Positions 17,191-24,899 of a DNA stretch of 64,000 nucleotides are shown here, one piece after another; within the stretch, counting starts at the first letter, position 1; the number at the start of each line of letters is the position of its first letter. Position numbers and translations under genes: made by a program. The DNA comes from LMUY01 sp964245075 (lineage in GTDB: Bacteria > Pseudomonadota > Alphaproteobacteria > Acetobacterales > Acetobacteraceae), in contig CAXTLC010000004.1 in the NCBI GenBank assembly GCA_964245075.1, positions 1 to 64,000 on the forward strand, given 5' to 3'. The notes under the pieces were generated by a model. It did not search any database. It saw only the letters and a list, made by a program, of their open reading frames with translations, and was not told the origin of the DNA.

Positions 17191-18137
17191 GCGAGTTCCT
17201 TGACGGCAATGGGGGAGGGGGCGAGGGCGGGGACGGCGGCGGGCCACACGGACACGGCGAGCGGGCCGGGCACGGCCACGGAGGCGCCGGGCGCCAGGCC
17301 GGCCGCTTCCATCAGCGCCGCCATGGCGGCGTCGGTGAAGCCCGGCCAGCGGTGCGCCAGGCGCTCCCCCAGCTCCGCCCGCCCGTGGTGCTGGAGGTCC
17401 ACCACGACCAGCCGGCCGCCGGGGCGCAGCACGCGCGCGGCCTCGGCCACGGCGGCGGCCGGGTCCTCGGCGTAGTGCAGCACCATCTGCAACACGGCGG
17501 TGTCGAACGTCCCATCGGCCAGCGGCAGCCGGTACATGTCGGCCTGGCGCACCGCGCAATGCGCCAGCTCCGGCTTGGACAGGCGGGAGCGGGCGAGCGC
17601 CAGCATCGCGCGGCTGGCATCCACCCCCAGGCCGCGCTCCACCCGGCCGGCCAGCAGTTCGAGCAGCCGCCCGGTGCCGGTGCCGATGTCCAGCAACCGG
17701 CCGGGATGGGGGCCGGCGGCGTCCAGCACGGCGTGCTCGATGGCGGCCACGGGAAGCGCGAGGGCCTGCGCCTCGTCCCAGTCGGCCCCTTGGCGGCGGA
17801 AGAACTCGGACGCGACGCGGGCGCGTTCGGCCAGCACCCGGGCGGCCTGCCGGCGGTCGGCTTCCAGCACCGGGTCGCCGGGGGGCAGGCGGGCGAGCAG
17901 GTCACGGGCGAGCCCCGGGCCGGGCGGCAGGGCGAACCACACGTTGGCGCCCTCGCGCATCCGCTCCAGCGCCCCCGCTTCCACCAGCAAGCGCAGGTGG
18001 CGGGACAGGCGGGGCTGCGACTGGCCCAGGATCTCGGTGAAGTCCATGACGCAGAACGCGCCCCGCCCGGCGAGCGCCAGCAACCGCAGCCGGGTCGGCT
18101 CCGCGCAGGCACGCAGGGCGAGGAGGAGATCATCCAT
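17187..18137 (-). CDS. ArsR-type regulator fused to SAM methyltransferase
   Basis: A 316-residue fusion. The N-terminal ArsR winged helix (PTRLRLLALAGRGAFCVMDF, then LGQSQPRLSRHLRLLVEAG) is joined to a class I methyltransferase domain (LLDIGTGTGRLLELLA, then DTAVLQMVLHYAEDP). It lacks the metal-sensing cysteine box of arsenic sensors. Sitting directly upstream of metH and coupled to it, it is best read as a SahR-like repressor that senses S-adenosylhomocysteine or SAM through the methyltransferase fold. This is inference from context and the adjacent palindrome. The ATG at 18137 lies 11 nt from that operator. Confidence 0.85.
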   Translation of the reverse strand: MDDLLLALRACAEPTRLRLLALAGRGAFCVMDFTEILGQSQPRLSRHLRLLVEAGALERMREGANVWFALPPGPGLARDLLARLPPGDPVLEADRRQAARVLAERARVASEFFRRQGADWDEAQALALPVAAIEHAVLDAAGPHPGRLLDIGTGTGRLLELLAGRVERGLGVDASRAMLALARSRLSKPELAHCAVRQADMYRLPLADGTFDTAVLQMVLHYAEDPAAAVAEAARVLRPGGRLVVVDLQHHGRAELGERLAHRWPGFTDAAMAALMEAAGLAPGASVAVPGPLAVSVWPAAVPALAPSPIAVKELA

Positions 18138-18148
18138 GCTGTTGCTAT

Positions 18149-18170
18149 GACATAAAGATATCCTTATGTC
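18149..18170. promoter_or_regulatory. SahR-like palindromic operator
   Basis: A 22-base near-perfect palindrome with half sites GACATAAAGAT and ATCCTTATGTC (10 of 11 pairs match) centred on GATATC at 18157-18162. It stands out as AT-rich in very GC-rich DNA. ArsR-family SahR regulators of the methionine cycle bind GATATC-centred palindromes, so this is the likely operator for the divergent ArsR-methyltransferase-metH operon and the mini-gene at 18177. Confidence 0.8.
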
Positions 18171-18176
18171 TATGGG

Positions 18177-18461
18177 ATGGCCGTGTTCATCGATGCCCGC
18201 ATTCCCGTCGTGTTCGGCGTGGAGCCCAGCGAGGGCGATGCGGTGCTGCCGGCGCAGGCCGGGGCCGCGGCGCACCCCGCCGGCTGCGCGTGCTGCGTGG
18301 CGCGGGCGCCGGGCACGGCGGGCTTGGACCGGTTGTTCCTGGACCGGGTGCGGGGAGCGGTACCATGGTTCCGCCGGGTGGTGGTGCCGGAGGATGACCC
18401 GGCGCTGCGCGCGGCGTTGGAAGCAGACCCGGTGCTGAGCGCACGGTTTCGGCTTGGCTGA
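18177..18461 (+). CDS. Small CxCC protein resembling a CobW/COG0523 piece
   Basis: A 94-residue protein I do not recognise as a named family. It contains GCACC, like the CxCC metal-binding motif of COG0523/CobW GTPases. This is followed by LDRLFLDRVRGAVPWFRRVV and ADPVLSARFRLG, which resemble the stretch after CxCC in those GTPases (RVVIE... ADP.L.ARFRLD). The P-loop and all other GTPase parts are missing. The ATG lies 6 nt after the SahR-like operator with no Shine-Dalgarno, so it may be leaderless. A metal or cobalamin link with metH is only suggested by the shared control region. Confidence 0.6.
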   Translation: MAVFIDARIPVVFGVEPSEGDAVLPAQAGAAAHPAGCACCVARAPGTAGLDRLFLDRVRGAVPWFRRVVVPEDDPALRAALEADPVLSARFRLG

Positions 18462-18539
18462 CCTGCTTCGGCCGGGCAGTTGCTTGCCAGCGGCCCTGCA
18501 TGCCTGACAGATACCCGGCAAGAAAATCCGGGAAGAACC

Positions 18540-20219
18540 ATGTTCCACCAGTTGCTCACCCCCATCGCCGGCAGCTTGCCGCTGTCGTTCCTGGTGGCGG
18601 CAGTGCCGATCGCCACCGTGCTGGTGATGCTGGGCGTGCTGCGCCGGCCGGCGTGGCAGGCGTCGCTGGCAGGGCTTGCGGCCGGGCTGGTGATCGCCGT
18701 GGCGGGCTGGCGCTTCCCGCCGGGCCTGGCGTTGGACAGCGCTGCGGCCGGTGCGGCGTTCGCGCTGTGGCCGGTGATGTGGATCGTGTTCAACGCCCTG
18801 CTGCTTTACAACATCGCCGTGGTGTCCGGGCGCTTCGACGCGTTCCGCGATTGGGTGCTGGAGCATCTGCCCAACGACCGGCGCATCGTGCTCGTCGTCA
18901 TCGGCTTCTGCTTCGGCTGCCTGCTGGAAGGCATCTCCGGTTTCGGCACGCCGGTCGCGATCACCAGCGCGCTGCTGATCCTGGTCGGCTTCCCGCCGCT
19001 GGAGGCGCTGACGTTCACGCTGATCTTCAACACCGCCCCCGTCGCGTTCGGGGCCTTGGGCGCGCCCGTGACGGTGCTGGGCCAGGTGACGGGGCTGGAC
19101 CCGGTTCGTCTCGGCGCCATGATCGGGCGGCAATTGCCGTTCCTGGCCGCCCTGCTGCCGTTCTACGTCATGGCGATCTATGGCGGCCTGCGCTCGGTGC
19201 GGGCGCTGTGGCCGGTGCTGCTGGCGGCGGGCGGCAGCTTCGCCCTCGGCCAGTTTGTGTCGTCCAACTACCTCGACTACGCGCTGACGGACGTGCTGTC
19301 CTCCTTGAGCGCGCTGGTCGTCACCCTGCTGTTCCTACAGGTGTGGCGCCCGGCCCCCGACGCGGCGTTCTCCGTCAGCGCCCGCATGGCCCCCAAGGCC
19401 GCGTCCAGGGTCGCATCCAGGGTCGCACCCAGGGCCGCCCCCAGGGCCGCCGGGGCGGACGTGGTGGCTGGCGCCGAGGCAGCCGGCGCGGTGGCGGCTT
19501 GGCAGGGCTGGATTCCGTGGGTCGTGGTGTCCGCCGTCGTGATCGCCTGGACGCATTTCAAGGTTTTCGCCATCGGCCAGCAGGTGATCCCCTGGCCGGG
19601 CCTGCACAACCAGGTGCTGATCACGCTGTACGGGGACAAGCCGTACGGCGCGAACTGGGTGTTCCAGCCGCTGGCGACCGGCACGGCCATCCTCCTGTCG
19701 GCCGTCGTCACGGCGGGCCTGGTGGGCGTGGGGCCGGGCCGGTTCGCGCAATGCATGGCGGCGACGTGGCGCCAGAGCCGCATCGCGATCCTCACGGTGG
19801 CGCTGATCGTGGCGCTGGCCTACCTGATGAACTACTCGGGGCTGACGTACACGCTGGGCCTGGGCGTCGCGTCCATGGGCATCGTGTTCCCGCTCCTGTC
19901 GCCGTTCCTGGGCTGGGTGGCGGTGTTCCTGTCGGGCAGCGACACGTCCGGCAACGCGCTGTTCGGCAACCTGCAAGTCGTCGCCGCCAACCAGCTCGGG
20001 CTCAACCCGGTGCTAATCGCGGCCACCAACTCGTCGGGCGGGGTGATGGGCAAGATGATCTCGCCGCAGAACATCGCCACCGGCGTGTCCGTGACGGCGC
20101 TGAAAGGCCGGGAAGGGGTGGTGTTCGCCCGCACCTTCAAGCACAGCATCGTGCTGACGCTGCTGCTCGGCGCCCTGGTGGTGGTGCAGCAGTACCTCGT
20201 GCCGTGGATGATCCCGTGA
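18540..20219 (+). CDS. lctP: L-lactate permease LctP/LldP family
   Basis: A 559-residue inner-membrane transporter of the LctP family, which imports L-lactate or glycolate with protons. Conserved stretches include FGCLLEGISGFGTPVAITSA, APVAFGALGAPV, SGSDTSGNALFGNLQ and ATNSSGGVMGKMISPQNIA. The ATG at 18540 follows GGGAAGAA. A cytoplasmic loop mid-protein holds five degenerate 12-bp repeats giving an SRVASRVAPRAAPRAA peptide not expected in the family. Apparently a single gene unit; no lactate dehydrogenase lies alongside. Confidence 0.93.
   Translation: MFHQLLTPIAGSLPLSFLVAAVPIATVLVMLGVLRRPAWQASLAGLAAGLVIAVAGWRFPPGLALDSAAAGAAFALWPVMWIVFNALLLYNIAVVSGRFDAFRDWVLEHLPNDRRIVLVVIGFCFGCLLEGISGFGTPVAITSALLILVGFPPLEALTFTLIFNTAPVAFGALGAPVTVLGQVTGLDPVRLGAMIGRQLPFLAALLPFYVMAIYGGLRSVRALWPVLLAAGGSFALGQFVSSNYLDYALTDVLSSLSALVVTLLFLQVWRPAPDAAFSVSARMAPKAASRVASRVAPRAAPRAAGADVVAGAEAAGAVAAWQGWIPWVVVSAVVIAWTHFKVFAIGQQVIPWPGLHNQVLITLYGDKPYGANWVFQPLATGTAILLSAVVTAGLVGVGPGRFAQCMAATWRQSRIAILTVALIVALAYLMNYSGLTYTLGLGVASMGIVFPLLSPFLGWVAVFLSGSDTSGNALFGNLQVVAANQLGLNPVLIAATNSSGGVMGKMISPQNIATGVSVTALKGREGVVFARTFKHSIVLTLLLGALVVVQQYLVPWMIP
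19389..19448. repeat. 12-bp tandem repeat in lctP loop
   Basis: Five adjacent 12-base units: GCCCCCAAGGCC, GCGTCCAGGGTC, GCATCCAGGGTC, GCACCCAGGGCC, GCCCCCAGGGCC. They encode a run of Ala-Pro/Ser-Arg-Val/Ala in a loop between membrane segments. The gradation between copies suggests older expansion plus point mutation. Confidence 0.9.
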
Positions 20220-20317
20220 GCGGCGGGCGGCGCCCCGGCGCGTTTCCGCCATCGCCGGCGCCGGGCCTTGCTCCCCATGGCACGCGGCGCGAGGGCGAAG
20301 GACGGCTCAGGGACGAT

Positions 20318-20512
20318 CTATGAAGAGGGTGGCAAGCCCGCGTGTGGGTCAACGGGCGGAGCGGCCGGCGCCCATTCATCCGTGATCAGGGCCTGGTCCC
20401 GGCTGATCTCGGCGACGGCTTCCGGAGAAGGCGGCGGGGGCACGCCTTGCTCGCGGCCGGGCCAATCCTTCTGGCCCTCGGGTAGTGCGGTGGGCTGTCC
20501 GTCGGTCGACAT
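20318..20512 (-). CDS. Small hypothetical acidic/Pro-rich protein
   Basis: A 64-residue frame starting at ATG 20512, 4 nt after CAGGGAAA (a weak ribosome site), containing ALPEGQKDWPGREQGVPPPP and ISRDQALITDEWAP. The composition (hydrophilic, Pro/Asp/Glu) looks protein-like rather than like a random shadow, but no family is recognised. The rest of 20220-20892 shows no gene. It contains GC-rich inverted segments just after lctP, the 14-bp repeat at 20650-20691, and AT-richer DNA around 20757-20780 (ACATACGTAGTTTAGCAT) that could hold the promoter of the cyclase gene. Confidence 0.4.
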   Translation of the reverse strand: MSTDGQPTALPEGQKDWPGREQGVPPPPSPEAVAEISRDQALITDEWAPAAPPVDPHAGLPPSS

Positions 20513-20649
20513 CGCTGTTTCCCTGGTGCGATGCCTGAGAACCCGGGGCGGCGAACGGAGTTCCAGCGAGCGTTGGCGCTGTCGGCTTGTCCCCCCGTGT
20601 CGCGGGCAGCAGCCTGGCGACGCGTGGCGTGCGCGCTGGCGGCTCAACC

Positions 20650-20691
20650 GTTCCAGGTGCCAGTATCCAGGTGCCAGTATCCAGGTGTCAG
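20650..20691. repeat. 14-bp intergenic tandem repeat
   Basis: Three adjacent units GTTCCAGGTGCCAG, TATCCAGGTGCCAG and TATCCAGGTGTCAG. This is the only such repeat in the window outside a convincing gene, and the only one whose period is not a multiple of three. Confidence 0.88.
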
Positions 20692-20892
20692 ATCCGGGCG
20701 CTAGATCCATGGCCAGCGCCCTTGGATGGCGTGTGCCACGTTCCTGCGTTCCCAACCGTACATACGTAGTTTAGCATCCCCCGTTCTGATACGGTGTCCG
20801 CAGCGCCGGGCACGGCATGGTTTTTGGAATCCAACATTGCTCGGGGCACGGGTGGGAACGCAGACGCCTGTTGATCCTTGGTGGAGGGCAGT

Positions 20893-22563
20893 GTGAGGCT
20901 CGGGTTGCCTCTCCTGAGCCTGCGCACTCGTTTCGCCTTTGCCCTGGCCGCGCTGGTCTTCATCGTGGCCGGGTTGTTTGGCGGCCTGATCGGGCAGCAT
21001 TCCATCAACCAGTTGCGGGAACGGATCGGCCAATCCCTTGCCGTGGACGCGCAACGCGTGGCTGACCGGCTCAATGGAGGGATGGCTGAGCGGTCCAGGG
21101 ACCTCAGCCTGCTGAGCAGCCTGGAGGCCATCCGGAACCTGCAGGACGTCGCCGGGGTGCAGGCCGTGCTGGACAGCGTCCGGCGCAGCGAGCCAGCCTA
21201 CCTCTGGCTGGCGGTCACGGACGTGGCGGGCAACGCCGTGGCGGCCACGGACGGCGGGCTGGTCGGCAGCCAGATCAGCATCGCCCATGATCTGCGCGAG
21301 CAATTGCGGGGCCGGCCGAACAGCCTGTCGGACCCTCTCCGCATCGTCCGCCCTGGCGAGACGGCAGCGCCGCCGGTCGAGCGCCAGCAACAGATAAACA
21401 TCGCTCATCCAATCCGTAGCCCGGACAGCTCCCCAGTCGGCGTGCTCGTGGCGCAGTTGGGCTGGGAATGGATGCGCGAGTCGGTGCAATCGCTGCTGAT
21501 GCCCGATGAGGACGGGAGGGTGCAGCGGCAGATCATCGTTGTCTCGGACTTTGAAACGGTGCTGATCGGTCCGCCAGGCATGGTGGGCACGCGCCTGGTC
21601 CTGCCGGAGATCAGCCGCGCACGCGCTGGCATATACGGCTGGTCGGCTTCGGGCTGGCCCGATGGCAAGCGATACCTCGCGGGAGTGAACTTCGCTGCCG
21701 GGGAGGGCCAGTTCCCGGGCCCGGGAAGTTTGCCGATGCGCTGGACCGTCCTCGTGCGCGAGGCGGAGGATGCGGCCTTTGCTCCGGCTCGTCAGTTGCG
21801 CCTGGCCATTCTGGCGACAGGCACCGTGTTGTCGTTGCTGGTCGCCTCGCTCGGCTGGGTGATCGCCGGAATCATCACCCGGCCCCTGCGTCAGATCGCC
21901 GCGGCGGCTGACCGGCTGCGCCGTGGCGAGAACGTCGAACTCCCCAACCTGCGGAATTCGATCGAGGTTGAGACGTTGTCGGCCTCGTTGCGGGCGTTGG
22001 TTGCAACCCTGACTTTCAAGCAAGTCAAGCTGGACGAGTTGGAGAATGCGACGCGGCACGACCCCCTGACCGGCTTGTTGAACCGATCCGGCTTGCAGAT
22101 GTGGCTTTCGGGCACTTTGGCGCAAGCTCGGGTCGAGTCTTTCGGCTTCCTGGTGATGGTGGGAGACCTGGACGGCTTCAAGCAGGTCAACGACACCCGG
22201 GGGCACTCGATGGGGGACTTGCTGCTGCAGCAGGTCGCGCAACGGCTGCAATCGGCGGTGCGTGCGCGGGACGCCGTAGCCAGGATGGGCGGGGACGAGT
22301 TCGTGATCGTCTTGCACGCCCCGCTGGGCCTCGGTGATCGGCTTGCCGTCGAAACTTCGCAGCGGCTATGGTCGCGCGTCACGGAGCCGTACCTGATCGG
22401 GGGGGAGACGGTCGTGGTCGGGTTGAGCCTGGGCGGCGCCGGCTGGCCGGAAGACGACCGTCAGCTCGACCTGGTCCTGATCAAGGCGGACGCCGCGCTG
22501 TATGCCGCCAAACGCGGCGGCAAGGGCCGGATCGTCTTCCACCGGGAGCCGGCGTTGGGATGA
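20893..22563 (+). CDS. Membrane-bound diguanylate cyclase (sensor-HAMP-GGDEF)
   Basis: A 556-residue inner-membrane protein making cyclic di-GMP. It has an N-terminal membrane helix (FALAALVFIVAGLFGGLI), a periplasmic sensor region of roughly 270 residues that looks dCache-like (YLWLAVTDVAGNAVAATDGG), a second helix (LATGTVLSLLVASLGWVIAG), a HAMP segment (ITRPLRQIAAAADRLRRGE), then GGDEF. The active motif GGDEF is intact at 466-470, and a product-inhibition RxxD (RARD) lies at 457-460 with the expected spacing. GTG 20893 is preferred because GGAGGG lies 4 nt upstream; GTG 20881 and TTG 20878 are alternatives. The ligand is unknown. Confidence 0.9.
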   Translation: MRLGLPLLSLRTRFAFALAALVFIVAGLFGGLIGQHSINQLRERIGQSLAVDAQRVADRLNGGMAERSRDLSLLSSLEAIRNLQDVAGVQAVLDSVRRSEPAYLWLAVTDVAGNAVAATDGGLVGSQISIAHDLREQLRGRPNSLSDPLRIVRPGETAAPPVERQQQINIAHPIRSPDSSPVGVLVAQLGWEWMRESVQSLLMPDEDGRVQRQIIVVSDFETVLIGPPGMVGTRLVLPEISRARAGIYGWSASGWPDGKRYLAGVNFAAGEGQFPGPGSLPMRWTVLVREAEDAAFAPARQLRLAILATGTVLSLLVASLGWVIAGIITRPLRQIAAAADRLRRGENVELPNLRNSIEVETLSASLRALVATLTFKQVKLDELENATRHDPLTGLLNRSGLQMWLSGTLAQARVESFGFLVMVGDLDGFKQVNDTRGHSMGDLLLQQVAQRLQSAVRARDAVARMGGDEFVIVLHAPLGLGDRLAVETSQRLWSRVTEPYLIGGETVVVGLSLGGAGWPEDDRQLDLVLIKADAALYAAKRGGKGRIVFHREPALG

Positions 22564-22659
22564 CCGCATGTCATGCAGGAGCGGATGTGATGCTGGCTGC
22601 GCCGTTTCGGGAACGCCTCCGGTGATCAAGCCGGTCCTCGATCCAGCAAGGTCCGCCGC

Positions 22660-23322
22660 ATGACGTTCTCGCTCGCAGGCCGCTGCGCCCGCACCGGGAT
22701 GCTGGGGACGGTGATCGCCACGTCCAGCATCGCGGTCGGCAGCCGCTGCATCCACGCCAGGGCCGGGGTGGGCGTCGTGCTGACCCAGAACCGCACGGAC
22801 CCGCGCCTGGGGCCGCGCGGGCTCCTGCTGCTGGCGGGCGGTTGCAGCCCGGGCGAGACGGTGGCGGCCCTGGTCGCGTCCACGCCGCATGCCGGGTGGC
22901 GGCAACTGGCCGTGCTGAACCACGAGGGCACCGGCGCGCATTTCTCGGGCGGGCATATCCTGTCGAAGCACGCGGGCGTCGTGGGGCCGGACTGCGTGGC
23001 CGCCGGCAACATCCTGCGAGACCCGGGCGTGCCCGCCGCGATGGCGCAGGCGTTCGCCGCCGGCGCGGCGCTCCCCTTGCCGGACCGCCTGCTGGCGGCT
23101 TTGGAAGCCGGGGAGGGGGCGGGCGGGGAGGAGCGGCCGTTGCGTTCCGCCGCCCTGCTGGTCGTGCACGGGCAGGACTTCGCCTACGCCGACCTGCGCG
23201 TGGATGCCGCCGACGCGCCGATCACGGCTTTGCGAAGGCTGTGGGAGGAGTACGCTCCGGAGGCCGACGACTACGTGGCCCGTGCGGTTGAGCCGGACCG
23301 CACTGGCCCGGCCTTGTCCTGA
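22660..23322 (+). CDS. DUF1028 protein
   Basis: A 220-residue protein with the DUF1028 signature: TFSLAGRCARTGMLGTVIAT, then VGSRCIHARAGVGVVLTQN, HFSGGHIL, and CVAAGNIL. It is a predicted Ntn-hydrolase-like fold often linked to amino-acid or peptide metabolism, with no firm reaction. DUF1028 genes are frequently adjacent to peptide ABC transporters, and a dppA relic lies just downstream on the other strand. A strong inverted repeat overlaps the stop. Confidence 0.8.
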   Translation: MTFSLAGRCARTGMLGTVIATSSIAVGSRCIHARAGVGVVLTQNRTDPRLGPRGLLLLAGGCSPGETVAALVASTPHAGWRQLAVLNHEGTGAHFSGGHILSKHAGVVGPDCVAAGNILRDPGVPAAMAQAFAAGAALPLPDRLLAALEAGEGAGGEERPLRSAALLVVHGQDFAYADLRVDAADAPITALRRLWEEYAPEADDYVARAVEPDRTGPALS

Positions 23323-23337
23323 CCGGCCCGGTCAGGA
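23317..23337. terminator. Palindromic hairpin at end of DUF1028 gene
   Basis: TCCTGACCG and CGGTCAGGA flank a three-base loop, giving a perfect 9-bp stem overlapping the TGA at 23320-23322. No U-run follows, so it may act as a rho-dependent or mRNA-stabilising hairpin. A further GGTCAGG copy follows at once. Confidence 0.5.
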
Positions 23338-23346
23338 CCAGGCCGG

Positions 23347-23487
23347 TCAGGCGGGGCGGACGTTCCAGAACGTCGCGGCGCCGCTGAGCACGCCGGTGAT
23401 GCGGTCGCGATAGGCGGTCGGCTGCTTGTGTTGGCCGATCGGGTAGAACGGCACCTTATCGAAGGCAGTGCGCTGAACAGCACGGCA
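23347..23487 (-). pseudogene. C-terminal relic of a peptide-binding protein (DppA-like)
   Basis: The last 46 residues of a minus-strand frame include QRTAFDKVPFYPIGQHKQPT, then AYRDRITGVL and FWNVRPA. They match the C-terminus of SBP family 5 peptide-binding proteins (..AF..VP..PLGQY.QPTAYR.D.TGV..G...FWNVR). The rest of the roughly 500-residue protein is absent: upstream sequence to about 23640 is GC-rich without recognisable homology. This is a decayed fragment. The 23341-23707 interval otherwise holds nothing I can identify. Confidence 0.65.
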
Positions 23488-23707
23488 GGTGCGTTGCTCT
23501 TTCTCCGTTCCCGGCGCCCTCCAGGTTCGGCCCCGGCTGCCCATCCACGCCGGCCCCGCCCTTGCCCCCTTGCTCCCCCCGTGCGGCTTCATGCGGCCCC
23601 GCGAGGGGTTCGTCCTGATCCCGGCATGATCGTCGACCCGCACGCAATGCAGCGGAACGCGATCATTTGATTGCTTGCGGCCTGAACCTCGCGTTACTGG
23701 TCAGGCA

Positions 23708-24886
23708 ATGAGAACGCTGGCTAAGCCTCCGCCGATCGTCGTTCCCGACTCAGGAAGCCCAACTGCCCTGCATCCACCGAGGACGGCGGCTCTCGGCAAC
23801 AACAGCACCGCCTTGCTCGACCTGCTCCGGGCGGCTGCGGCCAACCTCGTCCTGTTCGGCCACGCCGCCGACGTGTTCCGGGTCCAGAACCGGGTGCCTG
23901 CCGGGTTGCTCGGCGTGAGCGTGTTCTTTATCCTGTCCGGGTTCCTGATCCTGCAATCAAGCCTGGCCCGCATCGCGCGGCCGGGACCGTTCTTCCTGCC
24001 CTACCTGATCGACCGGTTCGCCCGCATCTTCACGGCCTACATCCCGGTGCTGATCCTCGTCGCGGGCGTGAACGCGCTCGTCGACCTCGGCCACTGGGGG
24101 CAGGGCGGCACGTCAACCGGGCCGGAGGCGTTCACCGGCAACATGCTGCTGCTGCAGGACTACCCGTTGTTCCAGATCGGCCACCGGCTGGTCGGCGACA
24201 CGCCTTTCATCCGTCCCTACAACACGGCCGAGCCGTTCTGGACCATTCCGATCGAGTTCTGGATCTACGTGGTGTTCGGCCTGGGCTTCTTCGGGCTGGC
24301 GGTGCGCGAGCGGATCGGTTGGACGCTGTCCCTCGTTCTCGGGCTGGTCGCCGTTCCGGTGGTGGCGTGGAACGCCGCCGCGGGTGGCGGCAATGGCCTT
24401 TCGCTCGTGTGGCTCGTCGGAGCGGCGGCGGGCTACGTCTGGGTCAGCGCCTGGCATCGCAGCGGGCACAAGATGCAGGTCGGGCTGGCCGTGCTGGCTG
24501 TCGCCTGCGTGTGCCTGGTGGGCCGCGGGCTGAAGCTCGGCTGGAATTTCCAGGATCTCGGCCTGGTGCTGTGCGAGGCGGCCCTGCTGCTCGGCGCCTT
24601 GTCGGTGATGGAAGCGGCCCGCGACCTGCCGCAGCCCGTGCGCCGCGCCTGCACGGTCCTCGCGTCGTACAGCTACACCCTCTACCTGGTGCACAACACC
24701 GTGCTGGTGATGGCCCGGCAGTGCTTGTCGGGCCTGCTCGGCGCGGCAACCCTGCCGGTGGCGCTGGTCGCCGCGCACGCGGCCGCGTTCGTGCTCTATC
24801 TTCTGTTTGAACGGCACTACCGCCAAGTCGGCAGGGTGCTGAAGCGGCTCGCCTATCCTGCCGGCACCGGCCGCGTGCAAGCCTGA
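23708..24886 (+). CDS. Membrane acyltransferase (acyltransferase 3 family)
   Basis: A 392-residue multi-spanning protein of the OafA/YrhL type that O-acylates surface polysaccharides. It shows LLRAAAANLVLFGHAADVFR (the catalytic His region), GVSVFFILSGFLI, the RFARIFTAYIPVL loop, PFWTIPIEFWIYV, and a late SYTLYLVHNTVLVMA. ATG 23708 is used; a TTG 33 nt upstream is possible. It converges with a secreted carbohydrate-binding-like protein 13 bp away, suggesting a joint role in exopolysaccharide modification, but that is inference. Confidence 0.88.
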   Translation: MRTLAKPPPIVVPDSGSPTALHPPRTAALGNNSTALLDLLRAAAANLVLFGHAADVFRVQNRVPAGLLGVSVFFILSGFLILQSSLARIARPGPFFLPYLIDRFARIFTAYIPVLILVAGVNALVDLGHWGQGGTSTGPEAFTGNMLLLQDYPLFQIGHRLVGDTPFIRPYNTAEPFWTIPIEFWIYVVFGLGFFGLAVRERIGWTLSLVLGLVAVPVVAWNAAAGGGNGLSLVWLVGAAAGYVWVSAWHRSGHKMQVGLAVLAVACVCLVGRGLKLGWNFQDLGLVLCEAALLLGALSVMEAARDLPQPVRRACTVLASYSYTLYLVHNTVLVMARQCLSGLLGAATLPVALVAAHAAAFVLYLLFERHYRQVGRVLKRLAYPAGTGRVQA

Positions 24887-24899
24887 GGTCCCGGCGGCG

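Noticed and set aside
13453..17475. A 1340-codon plus-strand frame opposite metH
   Set aside because: Antisense shadow of a fully conserved metH; composition is not protein-like.
18138..18176. SAM/SAH riboswitch upstream of the metH operon
   Set aside because: The leader is only about 11 nt long; a protein-binding palindrome explains the region better.
19389..19448. Tandem repeats considered as a CRISPR array
   Set aside because: The units are 12-15 bp without spacers and are in frame within genes; no cas gene is present.
20318..20755. The full 145-codon frame opposite the 14-bp repeat
   Set aside because: The part upstream of ATG 20512 runs through the repeat and GC-rich DNA; only the last 64 codons look coding.
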